Source: Balneola sp.
Lineage (GTDB): Bacteria > Bacteroidota > Rhodothermia > Balneolales > Balneolaceae
Assembly: GCA_002696035.1 (NCBI GenBank)
Contig: NZQV01000010.1
Coordinates: forward strand, 682,001 to 746,000
Length of the DNA stretch: 64,000 nucleotides
Reading direction: 5' to 3'
In this document: positions 23,288 through 32,455 of the stretch, piece after piece
Layout of the letters: each line of letters opens with the position of its first letter
How positions within the stretch are numbered: the stretch's first letter is position 1
Made by a program: the position numbers and the translations under genes
The notes under the pieces: generated by a model
Database searches by the model: none
What the model was told of the DNA's origin: nothing
Seen by the model: only the letters and a program-made list of their open reading frames with translations

Positions 23288-24059
23288 TAATACTCAAATT
23301 TATTCTGCATTAGCCCCGCTATACGACACGTTGATGAGTGACGTTGACTACGAAATGTGGGCCGATTTTATTGACGAAGTCATCCAAACTCACCACCCCG
23401 ACCCGGTAGATGTGCTGGAAATGGCTTGTGGAACCGGTGCTGTCAGTCTTCACCTGTCTACTTTTGATGAGTACAATGTATTTGCTACAGATCTGTCGCC
23501 CGCAATGATCGAAAAAGCCCGGCAAAAAGCAGCTGAACTTGAAGCTGAGGTTCAATTTGATACCATGGATTTCACAGACATCAAAAGTGAGAAACAATTT
23601 GATATCATTTTTTCTGTGTTTGACAGCGTGAACTACCTTCACACCGAAGAGGATATACTTAAAATGCTGCGCGGATGTTATGAGATACTGAAACCAGGCG
23701 GTTTGCTGATCTATGATTTCTCCACCCCGCAAAACTCACTGGAAGCCGTAGATTACCTCAATAATGAAGAAGGCAGCTTTGATAATTACCGGTATTTTCG
23801 GGAAAGTCGATATGAACCTTCAGAACAATTTCATTACAACGAATTTGAAATAGAGGAAATGGCCGAAGATGGTAAATCGGTAATTCAGAGGTTCAAAGAA
23901 ATTCATAAACAGCGTATCTACTCCCTTCAGGAAATGCTGTCAATTTTGGAACAAACACCCTATCATCGGGTAGCCAAATATGAGGGTTTTGATTTGGTGG
24001 ATGCAGACGAAAACAGTACACGCATAACAATGGTTCTTCAATGTCAGAAACAGCAGTAA
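23277..24059 (+). CDS. class I SAM-dependent methyltransferase
   Basis: The reading frame opens with a TTG at 23259. A GTG at 23277 overlaps the pdxA stop by 11 bases and is preferred, giving 260 aa. The SAM-binding motif VLEMACGTGAVSLHL lies near residues 45-59, followed by FATDLSPAMIEKAR and post-I motifs (FDIIFSVFDSVNYL). Substrate unknown. It overlaps ftsE by 19 bases, so it belongs to the same operon. Confidence 0.88.
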   Translation: MTSDNTQIYSALAPLYDTLMSDVDYEMWADFIDEVIQTHHPDPVDVLEMACGTGAVSLHLSTFDEYNVFATDLSPAMIEKARQKAAELEAEVQFDTMDFTDIKSEKQFDIIFSVFDSVNYLHTEEDILKMLRGCYEILKPGGLLIYDFSTPQNSLEAVDYLNNEEGSFDNYRYFRESRYEPSEQFHYNEFEIEEMAEDGKSVIQRFKEIHKQRIYSLQEMLSILEQTPYHRVAKYEGFDLVDADENSTRITMVLQCQKQQ

Positions 24060-24745
24060 TTGAACTTAAAAACGTATCCCTGAGATTCGATCAGCATGTG
24101 GTGTTGAACGATGTGAATTTCAAACTCCACAATGGTGAATTTGCATATCTGATAGGCCCTACCGGCATTGGAAAGAGTTCCTTCCTGAAATTGTTATATC
24201 GCGATCTGGTTCCCGACTCTGGTGTAGTCAGGGTCACAGATTATCCTGTGAATAAAATAAGCGAACGGGAAGTTCCTATGTTACGCCGTCGGTTGGGCAT
24301 TGTATTTCAGGATTTTCAACTTTTGGAAGATCGCAATGTACACGACAACGTGGCTTTTGCCCTTCAAGTAACAGGAGAGAAACCGAAGTTCATCAAACAG
24401 CGTGTGCTGGAAGTGTTGACCATGGTTGGGCTTAGTCACCGCCGTAAACACATGCCCCGCGATCTTTCGGGTGGTGAGCAACAGCGTGTGGTTATTGCAC
24501 GTGCACTGGCCAACGAGCCCCGAATTTTACTTGCCGACGAGCCCACCGGAAATCTCGATCCCAAAGCCACCAAGGATATCATGGATCTGCTGCGTACCAT
24601 CAACAACCGTGGCATGGCCGTTCTGATGATCACACACGATTATGCTGTGGTGAAAAAATATCGTGCACGAACTATCCGCATGGTAAATGGAAAAACTCAG
24701 AACCTTATATGGAAAGGTGAGAAACTGGTCCCGGAAAAGTCTTAA
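24041..24745 (+). CDS. ftsE: cell-division ABC ATPase FtsE
   Basis: This 234-aa protein has Walker A (GPTGIGKSS, about residues 39-47), the ABC signature LSGGEQQR, Walker B ILLADEPTGN and a switch His (ITHDY). The KISEREVPMLRRRLGIVFQDFQLL region is FtsE-like. With FtsX it controls peptidoglycan hydrolases at the septum. No ftsX follows here, which is common when the genes are separate. A LolD-type ATPase is the alternative. Confidence 0.87.
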   Translation: MSETAVIELKNVSLRFDQHVVLNDVNFKLHNGEFAYLIGPTGIGKSSFLKLLYRDLVPDSGVVRVTDYPVNKISEREVPMLRRRLGIVFQDFQLLEDRNVHDNVAFALQVTGEKPKFIKQRVLEVLTMVGLSHRRKHMPRDLSGGEQQRVVIARALANEPRILLADEPTGNLDPKATKDIMDLLRTINNRGMAVLMITHDYAVVKKYRARTIRMVNGKTQNLIWKGEKLVPEKS

Positions 24746-24881
24746 GCTAAGTTGCACACTCGCAACAACTCAGTTTTTACCTGATCAATATTTCATTATT
24801 GTCTTTTTCGAAGCGCTACCAATTTTACCTTAAGCGCTCAAAATCAATGACTTGGGAATTATTTAACTCAAAGGTTTACTT

Positions 24882-24889
24882 TATAATTG
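24882..24889 (+). promoter_or_regulatory. candidate -7 element of the thr operon
   Basis: TATAATTG differs by one base from the Bacteroidota -7 consensus TAnnTTTG and lies 21 bp before the leader-peptide ATG. No clear -33 TTTG is spaced correctly, so support is modest. Confidence 0.4.
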
Positions 24890-24910
24890 AAATGAAATAG
24901 ACTTAGAGCA

Positions 24911-25024
24911 ATGAAATTCTTTGATCAACATAGCCCGAATGTTTCCGTAGAACTCCCCTCTGCCCGGATTGCTATGACTATGATCACCACTACTACAATT
25001 ACGACGATCATTACAACCCCTTAG
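24911..25024 (+). CDS. thrL: threonine-operon leader peptide, 37 aa
   Basis: An ATG opens a 37-codon frame whose last 16 residues read MTMITTTTITTIITTP. Nine of the 37 residues are Thr and five are Ile, concentrated in codons 20-36, just before the stop. The frame ends 83 bp before thrA. This composition matches ribosome-mediated attenuation leaders of threonine operons (Escherichia coli ThrL also has runs of Thr and Ile). Translation may also begin at the internal ATG of codon 22. A short TTAGAGC sequence lies before the first ATG. Confidence 0.85.
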   Translation: MKFFDQHSPNVSVELPSARIAMTMITTTTITTIITTP

Positions 25025-25067
25025 GGGGTCTAATCTTCATATCGCCATACCGGCATCCTGCCGATAT
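25016..25067 (+). promoter_or_regulatory. attenuator-like hairpins of the thr operon
   Basis: ACCCC-TTAG-GGGGT (25016-25029) overlaps the last Thr codons and the stop of the leader peptide, so a stalled ribosome would prevent it. A second stem CGGCA-TCC-TGCCG (25051-25063), or the competing ATATC/GATAT pairing (25039-25067), follows. No U-tract is present after either stem, so termination may be Rho-dependent or control may act on translation of thrA. Confidence 0.55.
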
Positions 25068-25107
25068 CATTCACTCATTAAGTCGTTAATTTCATTTAAT
25101 AAAAGCT

Positions 25108-27558
25108 ATGATCGTATTAAAATTTGGCGGAAGCTCTGTCGCCACATCAGAAAGTCTTGAAAAAGTACAGCATATTGTTCAGCATCAATCCCAAAAAGAT
25201 AATTTGGTGGTTGTGGTCTCCGCACTTGGAGGAATCACCAATCAGCTGCAGGAAGTATCTAAACGAGCTGCTGACGGGGACGAGTCTTACAAAGAGCTCC
25301 TCACAAAAATTGAACAGCGGCACCTCGAAGTTTGTAACGCACTCTTCCCGGTAAATGACCGCAGCGAGGTTCTCACCAAAACAAAACTACTGCTTAACGA
25401 CCTAGAAGATATTTGTAGGGGCGTATATCTGATCCGGGAACTATCACCCCGTTCTCTTGACCATATTTTAAGTTATGGTGAAGTGCTCTCCTCCTCTATT
25501 ATCTCTGCCTATTTCAAAAAATCAGGATTAGACTCGGTCCTATTTGATTCAAAATCCTTCATCAAAACCGACAGCCGTTTTGGTCGGGCCGCTGTTGATA
25601 GCGACGCAACTTTTAAAGCCATCCAAGATCATTTCAAAGAATCCCCAAAAGTTTCTGTGTGCCCTGGTTTTGTGGCTTCATCAAAAGAGAACGGCCATAT
25701 AACCACCCTTGGACGCGGAGGCTCAGATTACACCGCCGCACTGATCGCTGCGGCCCTTCAGGCTAAGGAATTGCAGGTGTGGACCGACGTAAACGGAATG
25801 ATGACTTCCGATCCCCGGCTGGTATCAAATGCACACTCCATCGAACATCTTTCTTATGAGGAAGCGATGGAGCTATCACACTTTGGTGCCAAGGTCATTT
25901 ATCCACCAACCATTCAGCCTGTATTGGATGCTGATATCCCGGTTCACATCAAAAATACTTTTGACCCTGATCATAACGGGACATTGATCTCTAAAGAAGG
26001 TTCTTCAAACGGACAGGTTGTAAAAGGAACATCCTGCATTGACGAGATCGCCTTATGCACATTAACCGGAAGCGGGATGATCGCCGTACCCAATATTTCT
26101 TACCGGCTTTTTCGCTCTTTGAGTCAAAAGCATGTAAATGTGATCATGATCACTCAGGCTTCTTCTGAACATTCCATTACTGTGGGTATCGCGCTTAGTG
26201 ATGTGGAAAAAGCTAAACAGGCTATCTCTGATGAATTTGCTTACGAGATCGATCACCATAAGATCAATCCGCTTGAAGTAGAAACCGGGCTTTCTATTAT
26301 CGCTCTGGTGGGTTCGCAAATGAAACAGCAAGTGGGTGTAAGTGCCAAGCTATTTGATACGCTAAGTCACAATGGTGTGAATGTCCGCGCTATTGCACAG
26401 GGTTCAACAGAACTGAATATCTCGGTGGTGATCCGTAAAAAAGATCTGAAAAAATCCCTGAATAGTATCCATGAATCCTTCTTCCTTTCCGATAAAAAGA
26501 AGCTTCACTTGTTTATGATCGGGGTCGGAAATGTCGGCAAAGTGTTTATTGAACAGGTGAAAGCACAGCAAGAATACCTGGCCAAAAAACACCATCTCGA
26601 TGTATTCATTGCCGGACTTGCCAACTCCCGCAAAATGCTCTTCAATGAGGACGGCATCGATCTTGATAACTGGGAAGAACTGCTTGATGCAAACGGGGAA
26701 AAAATGAGTCAGGATCTGTTTCTTGAAACCATGAGGGAGCTCAATCTACGAAATACGGTATTTATCGATTCCACCGCTTCAGAAGATGTGGCCAAACTTT
26801 ATCAGGATGTTTTGGAAAGCAGTATCTCGGTAGTAACACCAAATAAAATTGCGTGCTCATCGAATTATCAGACCTTCAAAAAACTGACGGATTCTGCCCT
26901 AAAGTATAAATCAAAATTTCTTTATGAAACCAATGTGGGTGCTGGTCTTCCGGTCATATCTACCCTCAACGACCTCATTAAAAGTGGTGATCAGATCCAT
27001 AAAATTCAGGCAGTGTTATCTGGTACGCTGAATTTTATATTCAATAATTATGATGGAACGGAAAAATTCAGCAATGTGGTGAAAGAAGCCAAAGCTGCCG
27101 GCTTCACCGAACCAGATCCCCGCATAGACCTCAGCGGCGTGGATGTAATGCGAAAGATCCTCATATTAGCCCGTGTAAGCGGTTATCAGCTCGAGTTGGA
27201 TGACATTACCAATAACGGCTTTGTGCCCGAGGAATGCATGAATACAGACGCTCTGGATGAATTCTATACCAAGCTGGATGAGCACGAAGAAGTATTTCAG
27301 GATCTGTACAAGAAAGCAACGGAACAAGGAAAACGGCTTAAATACGTAGCCACTTTCGAGGATGGTTCCTCTCAAACGGGCTTAGAGTCTTTTGGATCAG
27401 ACCATCCTTTTTTCAACCTTGGAGGAAAGGATAACATCGTACTTTTTTATACCAACCGTTATAACGAACAGCCGCTTGTGGTAAAAGGAGCCGGAGCTGG
27501 TGCAGCGGTAACTGCCTCAGGAATTTTTGCGGACGTAATGAAAATTGCATCTGCATAA
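25108..27558 (+). CDS. thrA: bifunctional aspartate kinase / homoserine dehydrogenase
   Basis: This 816-aa protein is the length of ThrA-type fusions. The aspartate kinase domain spans about 1-290 (VLKFGGSSVAT at the start, GRGGSDYTAALIAAAL), two ACT regions about 310-455, and the homoserine dehydrogenase domain from about 465 (LFMIGVGNVGKVF, then GTLNFIFN and EPDPRIDLSGVDVMRKILILAR). It catalyses the first and third steps from aspartate to homoserine. It is first structural gene of thrABC, behind a Thr/Ile leader peptide, so threonine and isoleucine supply probably set expression. Confidence 0.96.
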   Translation: MIVLKFGGSSVATSESLEKVQHIVQHQSQKDNLVVVVSALGGITNQLQEVSKRAADGDESYKELLTKIEQRHLEVCNALFPVNDRSEVLTKTKLLLNDLEDICRGVYLIRELSPRSLDHILSYGEVLSSSIISAYFKKSGLDSVLFDSKSFIKTDSRFGRAAVDSDATFKAIQDHFKESPKVSVCPGFVASSKENGHITTLGRGGSDYTAALIAAALQAKELQVWTDVNGMMTSDPRLVSNAHSIEHLSYEEAMELSHFGAKVIYPPTIQPVLDADIPVHIKNTFDPDHNGTLISKEGSSNGQVVKGTSCIDEIALCTLTGSGMIAVPNISYRLFRSLSQKHVNVIMITQASSEHSITVGIALSDVEKAKQAISDEFAYEIDHHKINPLEVETGLSIIALVGSQMKQQVGVSAKLFDTLSHNGVNVRAIAQGSTELNISVVIRKKDLKKSLNSIHESFFLSDKKKLHLFMIGVGNVGKVFIEQVKAQQEYLAKKHHLDVFIAGLANSRKMLFNEDGIDLDNWEELLDANGEKMSQDLFLETMRELNLRNTVFIDSTASEDVAKLYQDVLESSISVVTPNKIACSSNYQTFKKLTDSALKYKSKFLYETNVGAGLPVISTLNDLIKSGDQIHKIQAVLSGTLNFIFNNYDGTEKFSNVVKEAKAAGFTEPDPRIDLSGVDVMRKILILARVSGYQLELDDITNNGFVPEECMNTDALDEFYTKLDEHEEVFQDLYKKATEQGKRLKYVATFEDGSSQTGLESFGSDHPFFNLGGKDNIVLFYTNRYNEQPLVVKGAGAGAAVTASGIFADVMKIASA

Positions 27559-27574
27559 CCAAACCAATCAGAAC

Positions 27575-28504
27575 ATGGATTCGATCAAAGTTTTTGCCCC
27601 TGCCACCGTGGCCAATGTAGCCTGTGGATACGATGTTCTCGGTTTCGCCCTTCAGGAGATCGGAGATGAACTCATTATCCGTAAAACTTCCGGGCCGGGA
27701 CTCACTATCACCGAAATTCACGGAAGCGATGAGCTTTCAAAAGATGCGGACCAAAATGTAGTTACTGTTGCCACACAAGATATGCTGAATGCATTGGGTA
27801 AGCCGGGACTAGGTTTTGAGTTCGAACTCACGAAGAAAGTAAAACCCGGAAGCGGCCTTGGCTCCAGCGCCTCAAGTTCGGCTGCAGCTGTTTTTGGGGT
27901 GAACCGATTGCTGGATGAACCTTTCACCAAAAAAGAATTGGTGCAATTCGCAATGGAAGGTGAGAAATTAGCTTCTGGCGTCCCCCATGCTGACAATGTT
28001 GCCCCTTCTTTACTCGGGGGATTCACCTTCATCCGAAGCTACAATCCTCTTGATGTGCTCCAGCTCGATTACCCTCAGGAATTATGTGCAACCGTGGTTC
28101 ATCCACAGATCGAGATCAAAACCTCGGATGCCAAACGAATGCTGAAACAGCAAATTGAGCTTCGGGATGCAATCGTACAATGGGGAAACCTGGGGGGACT
28201 TATTCATGGTTTATCCAAAGGTGATTTTGATCTCATCGGACGGTCATTAAATGATGTGATCGCTGAACCCATTCGGGGAATCCTGATCCCGGGATTTCAG
28301 GAAGCTAAAGTCAGATCCAAACAAAACGGTGCTTTGGGTTGCAGTATTTCCGGTTCAGGTCCTTCCATTTTTGCACTTTCCCGCGGAATGAAAAAAGCAC
28401 AGATCGTGGCAGAAACTTTCCGCAGTTTGTTTGAGGAGATCGGGTTGGAGAGTTACGTACATGTATCTCCCATCAACCCCAAAGGTGCAGAGGTATTGAA
28501 ATGA
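27575..28504 (+). CDS. thrB: homoserine kinase
   Basis: An ATG at 27575 (MDSIKVFAPATVANVACGYD) matches the conserved GHMP kinase start and is preferred to the ATG at 27545, which overlaps thrA. That gives 309 aa. The ATP-binding motif VKPGSGLGSSASSSAAAV lies near residues 88-105. It phosphorylates homoserine. It is 16 bp after thrA and overlaps thrC by four bases. Confidence 0.94.
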   Translation: MDSIKVFAPATVANVACGYDVLGFALQEIGDELIIRKTSGPGLTITEIHGSDELSKDADQNVVTVATQDMLNALGKPGLGFEFELTKKVKPGSGLGSSASSSAAAVFGVNRLLDEPFTKKELVQFAMEGEKLASGVPHADNVAPSLLGGFTFIRSYNPLDVLQLDYPQELCATVVHPQIEIKTSDAKRMLKQQIELRDAIVQWGNLGGLIHGLSKGDFDLIGRSLNDVIAEPIRGILIPGFQEAKVRSKQNGALGCSISGSGPSIFALSRGMKKAQIVAETFRSLFEEIGLESYVHVSPINPKGAEVLK

Positions 28505-29790
28505 ACTATTACAGTACAAATGGAAATGCGAAGAAGGTCTCTTTTCAGGAAGCTGTTTTTAAAGGCTTACCGGAAGATAATGGATTGTATATGCCGGAGA
28601 CCATCCCGACTCTGCCCTCTTCTTTCTTCAGCAACCTGGACCAACTTTCACTATCTGAGATCGGCTTTAAGGTGATGCAAATCTTTGTTGGAAATGAAAT
28701 TCCTGACAAGAAATTACATCAGATCATAGACGAAACTTTGAGATTAGAAATTCCCCTGAAAAAAGTACAGGATGATGTATTTACTTTGGAATTATTCCAT
28801 GGCCCCACTTTTGCGTTCAAAGATGTGGGCGCTCGGTTTTTGGCCAGATGTCTGAGTTACTTCAGCAGGCAATCCAATAAGAAACTCACCGTTCTGGTAG
28901 CCACTTCCGGCGATACGGGCAGTGCAGTAGCACAGGGCTTTTATGGCGTTCCCAATATCGATGTGGTGATCTTGTATCCCTCCGGAAAGATCAGCCGGTT
29001 CCAGGAGCAACAGATGACCACACTTGGTAAGAACATCACTGCCCTGGAAGTTGACGGTGTTTTTGACGACTGTCAGCGGTTGGTAAAGTCTGCTTTTCTG
29101 GATGATGAACTTAATGAGGAGTTAAACCTGACTTCAGCCAACTCCATTAATATCGCTCGTATGCTTCCGCAAAGTATCTACTACTTTTATGGATTCGCCC
29201 AACTGCCAGCTGAGAAAAGGAAAAATTTGGTACTTTCGGTGCCAAGTGGAAATTATGGAAACCTCACAGCCGGACTGATCGCTCAAAAAATGGGATTACC
29301 CATTAAGCACTTTCTGGCCTGCTCTAATTCCAACGATACCGTTCCAAAGTACCTGAAAACGGGTGAATACGAAGCAAAACCAAGTATTTCCACTATATCT
29401 AACGCGATGGATGTGGGTGATCCAAGTAACTTTGCCCGGATGCTGGATCTGTATTCCGGTTCACACCAAAAAATGAAAGAGAATATTTCCGGGGATTCTT
29501 ACTCTGATGAAGAGACACGAAGTGCCATTAAAAAAGTATATGAATCTACCGGCTACATTTTAGATCCACATGGAGCCGTAGGCTGGCTTGGACTTAAAAA
29601 ATATCTGAAGTCCACCTCAGCAACCGGATTATTTCTGGAAACAGCACATCCTTATAAATTTAAAGATACTGTAGAACCGGAGATCGGGAAAAAACTTACG
29701 CCTGTTTTGGAATTCAAAGATCAGGAAAAAAGATCTGTTCCCCTAGAAAATAACTTTCAGGTTTTTAAGCAATTCCTGATGGATGCCTAA
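28501..29790 (+). CDS. thrC: threonine synthase
   Basis: This 429-aa protein is PLP-dependent. FKDVGARFLARCLSYF carries the PLP lysine (Lys of FKD), and ATSGDTGSAVAQGF is the phosphate loop. It converts phosphohomoserine to threonine. ATGA overlap with thrB shows coupling. It ends seven bases from the convergent DedA gene, with no terminator seen between. Confidence 0.95.
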   Translation: MNYYSTNGNAKKVSFQEAVFKGLPEDNGLYMPETIPTLPSSFFSNLDQLSLSEIGFKVMQIFVGNEIPDKKLHQIIDETLRLEIPLKKVQDDVFTLELFHGPTFAFKDVGARFLARCLSYFSRQSNKKLTVLVATSGDTGSAVAQGFYGVPNIDVVILYPSGKISRFQEQQMTTLGKNITALEVDGVFDDCQRLVKSAFLDDELNEELNLTSANSINIARMLPQSIYYFYGFAQLPAEKRKNLVLSVPSGNYGNLTAGLIAQKMGLPIKHFLACSNSNDTVPKYLKTGEYEAKPSISTISNAMDVGDPSNFARMLDLYSGSHQKMKENISGDSYSDEETRSAIKKVYESTGYILDPHGAVGWLGLKKYLKSTSATGLFLETAHPYKFKDTVEPEIGKKLTPVLEFKDQEKRSVPLENNFQVFKQFLMDA

Positions 29791-29797
29791 TTAAAGC

Positions 29798-30622
29798 TTA
29801 GCGGTTTAACATTGATTGTAATTTTTCCCAGGCAATTCTGCGTCCACGGGCAGTTAGCAGCGGAAGCAGATATTTGAACAATACAAATAGCAGAATACCG
29901 GCTACAAGCATGATCCAGACGGCATAATCGTCGTACTTGTTGTAGTAACTGAGGATCTCGTTTCCGGCAAAAACGGAGAGCCACACAAATATCGGGGTCC
30001 ATAGCAAGGCTGTTAGACCAAAGTACAGAGAGAATTTCCAGAAGCTTGTTTTCAAAAGCCCCGCACTCAGATACACCGGAAGTCGACTACCGGGAATAAA
30101 GCGGCTTATCACTAAAATTGTGGGGCCTTTATGGTCGAACCATTTCTCCGCATCACGGATGATCTCCTTTTTGAGGAACCATTTGAAAGGTGCTATATCG
30201 AAGACTCTGCTTCCAAGAATGCGACCGGCAAAGTAAAGTGAAAAATCTCCCACAAAGATACCGAGAATAGCCCCAGAAGCAGCCGGCCAAAATTCAAGTA
30301 ACCCCTGAGCCACCATCAATCCTGCTCCTATACAGGCAAGGTCTTCACTAACCAAACTTGAAAGAGCTATTGCAATAATGATGAGATAGGGAAATCCGGA
30401 TGCTGAAGTTCGGTTCTTTACATCATCGAGATACGGAACCAATTTCTCGAGGCTGTCTTCAGGTATATTCGTGGTATCGGGTTCTGGTGGACTCAGGATG
30501 GATGTTGCCGCAGTATCCTGATCTTGTAATAAAAGGCTATCAGAAGCCCTTGCTGCATCTATTGCCGCGAACAACATCAACCCGATAAAAACTACTGCGA
30601 CTATGAAGCTACCTGATCTCAA
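29798..30622 (-). CDS. DedA/SNARE-associated family membrane protein
   Basis: This 274-aa protein has an N-terminal hydrophobic or signal segment (about 5-27), a polar stretch, then the DedA core. Family motifs are GIFVGDFSLYFAGRILGSR and SRFIPGSRLPVYLSAG, with several transmembrane helices following. DedA proteins are undecaprenyl-phosphate or phospholipid-related membrane transporters. The start codon is TTG, 10 bp downstream of the acyltransferase stop on the same strand. The extra N-terminal segment is longer than in most DedA proteins. Confidence 0.85.
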   Translation of the reverse strand: MRSGSFIVAVVFIGLMLFAAIDAARASDSLLLQDQDTAATSILSPPEPDTTNIPEDSLEKLVPYLDDVKNRTSASGFPYLIIIAIALSSLVSEDLACIGAGLMVAQGLLEFWPAASGAILGIFVGDFSLYFAGRILGSRVFDIAPFKWFLKKEIIRDAEKWFDHKGPTILVISRFIPGSRLPVYLSAGLLKTSFWKFSLYFGLTALLWTPIFVWLSVFAGNEILSYYNKYDDYAVWIMLVAGILLFVLFKYLLPLLTARGRRIAWEKLQSMLNR

Positions 30623-30632
30623 TACGTTGCAA

Positions 30633-31439
30633 TTATATGGTTAGCGGCTGGAACTTATCATGTTTTTCTACGAACTCATCTTTCTCAATTACAGGTTCAA
30701 ACTGAGAGCTCATTTTATGATGAATTTGTTGTGCCAGTTCTTTACGATCCCGACATTCTATAGGATGCGTACCAAAATGAATTTTAGCAATGCTATTCTT
30801 CTCCTGCAAGAAACGGAGGAAATGGGATACAAAAGAATCATCTCCCCACCAGCACATGGATTGATAGGCCGGTGTTTGAGTTTCAGGTGCCGAATATGAA
30901 ATTGTAGCATACGATACCGGAATATCCATGGCAACTGCATTTTTCAGCAACGAGGTTTTAAACGGAAGGATATCGTATCCCGGGGAAGTCGTTCCTTCAG
31001 GGAAAATTATGATGCCTTGTTCAGGTGTGATATTCTCAGAAATGAGATCATTGACCCTCGTAATATCTCTTTTGCGGTTTCGGTCGATGAATAAAATACC
31101 ACACGTTCGAATGATGAAACCCACCAACGGCCAGGTCTGAACATCACTTTTTGCTACAAATAAAGTTCTGAGTTGTGAAAACAGCACAAACACATCCAGA
31201 TAACTTAAATGATTGGACAGGAGAATGAATGGTGGTTTTGGGACCTCTCCTTTTACTTCCACCCTGAGCCCCAATACGAAACAGGAACATTTTCCCCAAA
31301 AGCGCAGCAAGTGTGTTCTGCATTTTGGGTAGTTGACTCCTAAAATGCTCCCAGCCAGGCAAACCATTATGAGGCTGTAGAGAAACAGAGTAACTGCTAA
31401 AAATAAGATCAGTTTGATAAACGCCCGTAGAAATCTCAT
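30633..31439 (-). CDS. lysophospholipid acyltransferase (PlsC family)
   Basis: This 268-aa protein has an N-terminal membrane helix (about 6-34) and the glycerophospholipid acyltransferase motifs: NHLSYLD (HX4D, about 97-103), FIDRNRKRD, FPEGTTSPG. It transfers an acyl group to lysophosphatidic acid or a related lipid. It probably shares a transcript with the DedA gene 10 bp downstream. A second PlsC-type gene is at 58230. Specific substrate cannot be told. Confidence 0.87.
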   Translation of the reverse strand: MRFLRAFIKLILFLAVTLFLYSLIMVCLAGSILGVNYPKCRTHLLRFWGKCSCFVLGLRVEVKGEVPKPPFILLSNHLSYLDVFVLFSQLRTLFVAKSDVQTWPLVGFIIRTCGILFIDRNRKRDITRVNDLISENITPEQGIIIFPEGTTSPGYDILPFKTSLLKNAVAMDIPVSYATISYSAPETQTPAYQSMCWWGDDSFVSHFLRFLQEKNSIAKIHFGTHPIECRDRKELAQQIHHKMSSQFEPVIEKDEFVEKHDKFQPLTI

Positions 31440-31605
31440 GCGCAGAAATTAACAATTTTTATATGAAAAACAGGGTTTTTGTTTGCTTTATAAGTACCTG
31501 ATGTCACACATTGAGTCTAAGTTGCAATCAGCGCTTTTAGAATCACACTTTGTGTAGCTCAGAAAAGCTCGTAACCTTTTATTAATCCGCTTTTAGTTAT
31601 TATTG

Positions 31606-31613
31606 TATCTTTG
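31606..31613 (+). promoter_or_regulatory. candidate -7 promoter element before the hydrolase gene
   Basis: TATCTTTG matches the Bacteroidota -7 consensus TAnnTTTG exactly and lies 59 bp before the ATG at 31673. A matching -33 TTTG is not evident. Confidence 0.45.
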
Positions 31614-31672
31614 TATGATTATTTTGAGCGAAGACTATTTACTCATATCTAAATTATTGATAATCTTTCAGT

Positions 31673-32455
31673 ATGCTTTATTACAAAAAATATGAATCCC
31701 CTGAAAAGAGAGAATGGGTCGTTTTTGTCCACGGTGCAGGTGGCAGCTCCTCTATCTGGTTCAATCAGTTAAGGGATTTTAAAAAGCACTTTAATGTCTT
31801 GATGGTAGATCTTCGCGGGCATGGAAAGTCCAAAGATCTGTTACAAAAATATTATGAAGAGGATTACTCCTTTGAATTCATCAGTCAGGATATTCTCGAT
31901 GTGTTAGATCATCTTGAGATCGATAAGGCCCATTTTATCGGAGTCTCGCTCGGCACTATCATCATCCGGACGATAGCTGAAATTGCCCCCGAACGGGTGA
32001 AGTCATCCATTTTATGCGGAGCCATTACCCGGCTTAATGTGCGTTCAAGAATTCTGGTTTTTATGGGCCATATGTTTAAGCGGTTCATCCCATATATGTG
32101 GTTATATAAGCTTTTTGCGTGGATCATAATGCCCCGTAAACGGCATGCCAAATCACGGAACCTTTTCATTCGTGAAGCAAAAAAACTGTACCAGAAAGAG
32201 TTTTTACGCTGGTTTAAAATGACGAATGAGGTAAATCCCTTACTTCGATATTTTAAGGAAAAGGAAGTGAAGTCGCCCATGCTTTATGTTATGGGAAGTG
32301 AGGATCATATGTTCTTGCCCCCTGTAAGAAACATTGTAGAAAAGCATGCAAATTCCACACTAAAGGTCATCGAAAGCTGCGGGCATGTATGCAATGTAGA
32401 ACGGCCGAATGTGTTCAACCGCATCTCCATTGAATACATCAAATCTCATATCTGA
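31673..32455 (+). CDS. alpha/beta hydrolase
   Basis: This 260-aa protein has the oxyanion region VFVHGAGGSSSIW (about 17-29), the nucleophile elbow GVSLGT (about 91-96), an acid in GSEDHMFLPP and the catalytic His in CGHVCNVERP. The fold is the usual alpha/beta hydrolase with a basic cap segment (RKRHAKSRNLF). Substrate unknown. The gene is monocistronic and convergent with the secretin gene, whose stop is adjacent. Confidence 0.9.
   Translation: MLYYKKYESPEKREWVVFVHGAGGSSSIWFNQLRDFKKHFNVLMVDLRGHGKSKDLLQKYYEEDYSFEFISQDILDVLDHLEIDKAHFIGVSLGTIIIRTIAEIAPERVKSSILCGAITRLNVRSRILVFMGHMFKRFIPYMWLYKLFAWIIMPRKRHAKSRNLFIREAKKLYQKEFLRWFKMTNEVNPLLRYFKEKEVKSPMLYVMGSEDHMFLPPVRNIVEKHANSTLKVIESCGHVCNVERPNVFNRISIEYIKSHI

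Noticed and set aside
24746-24880. Additional gene or ftsX start after ftsE
   Set aside because: No coding frame of useful length; only the thr leader region lies beyond.
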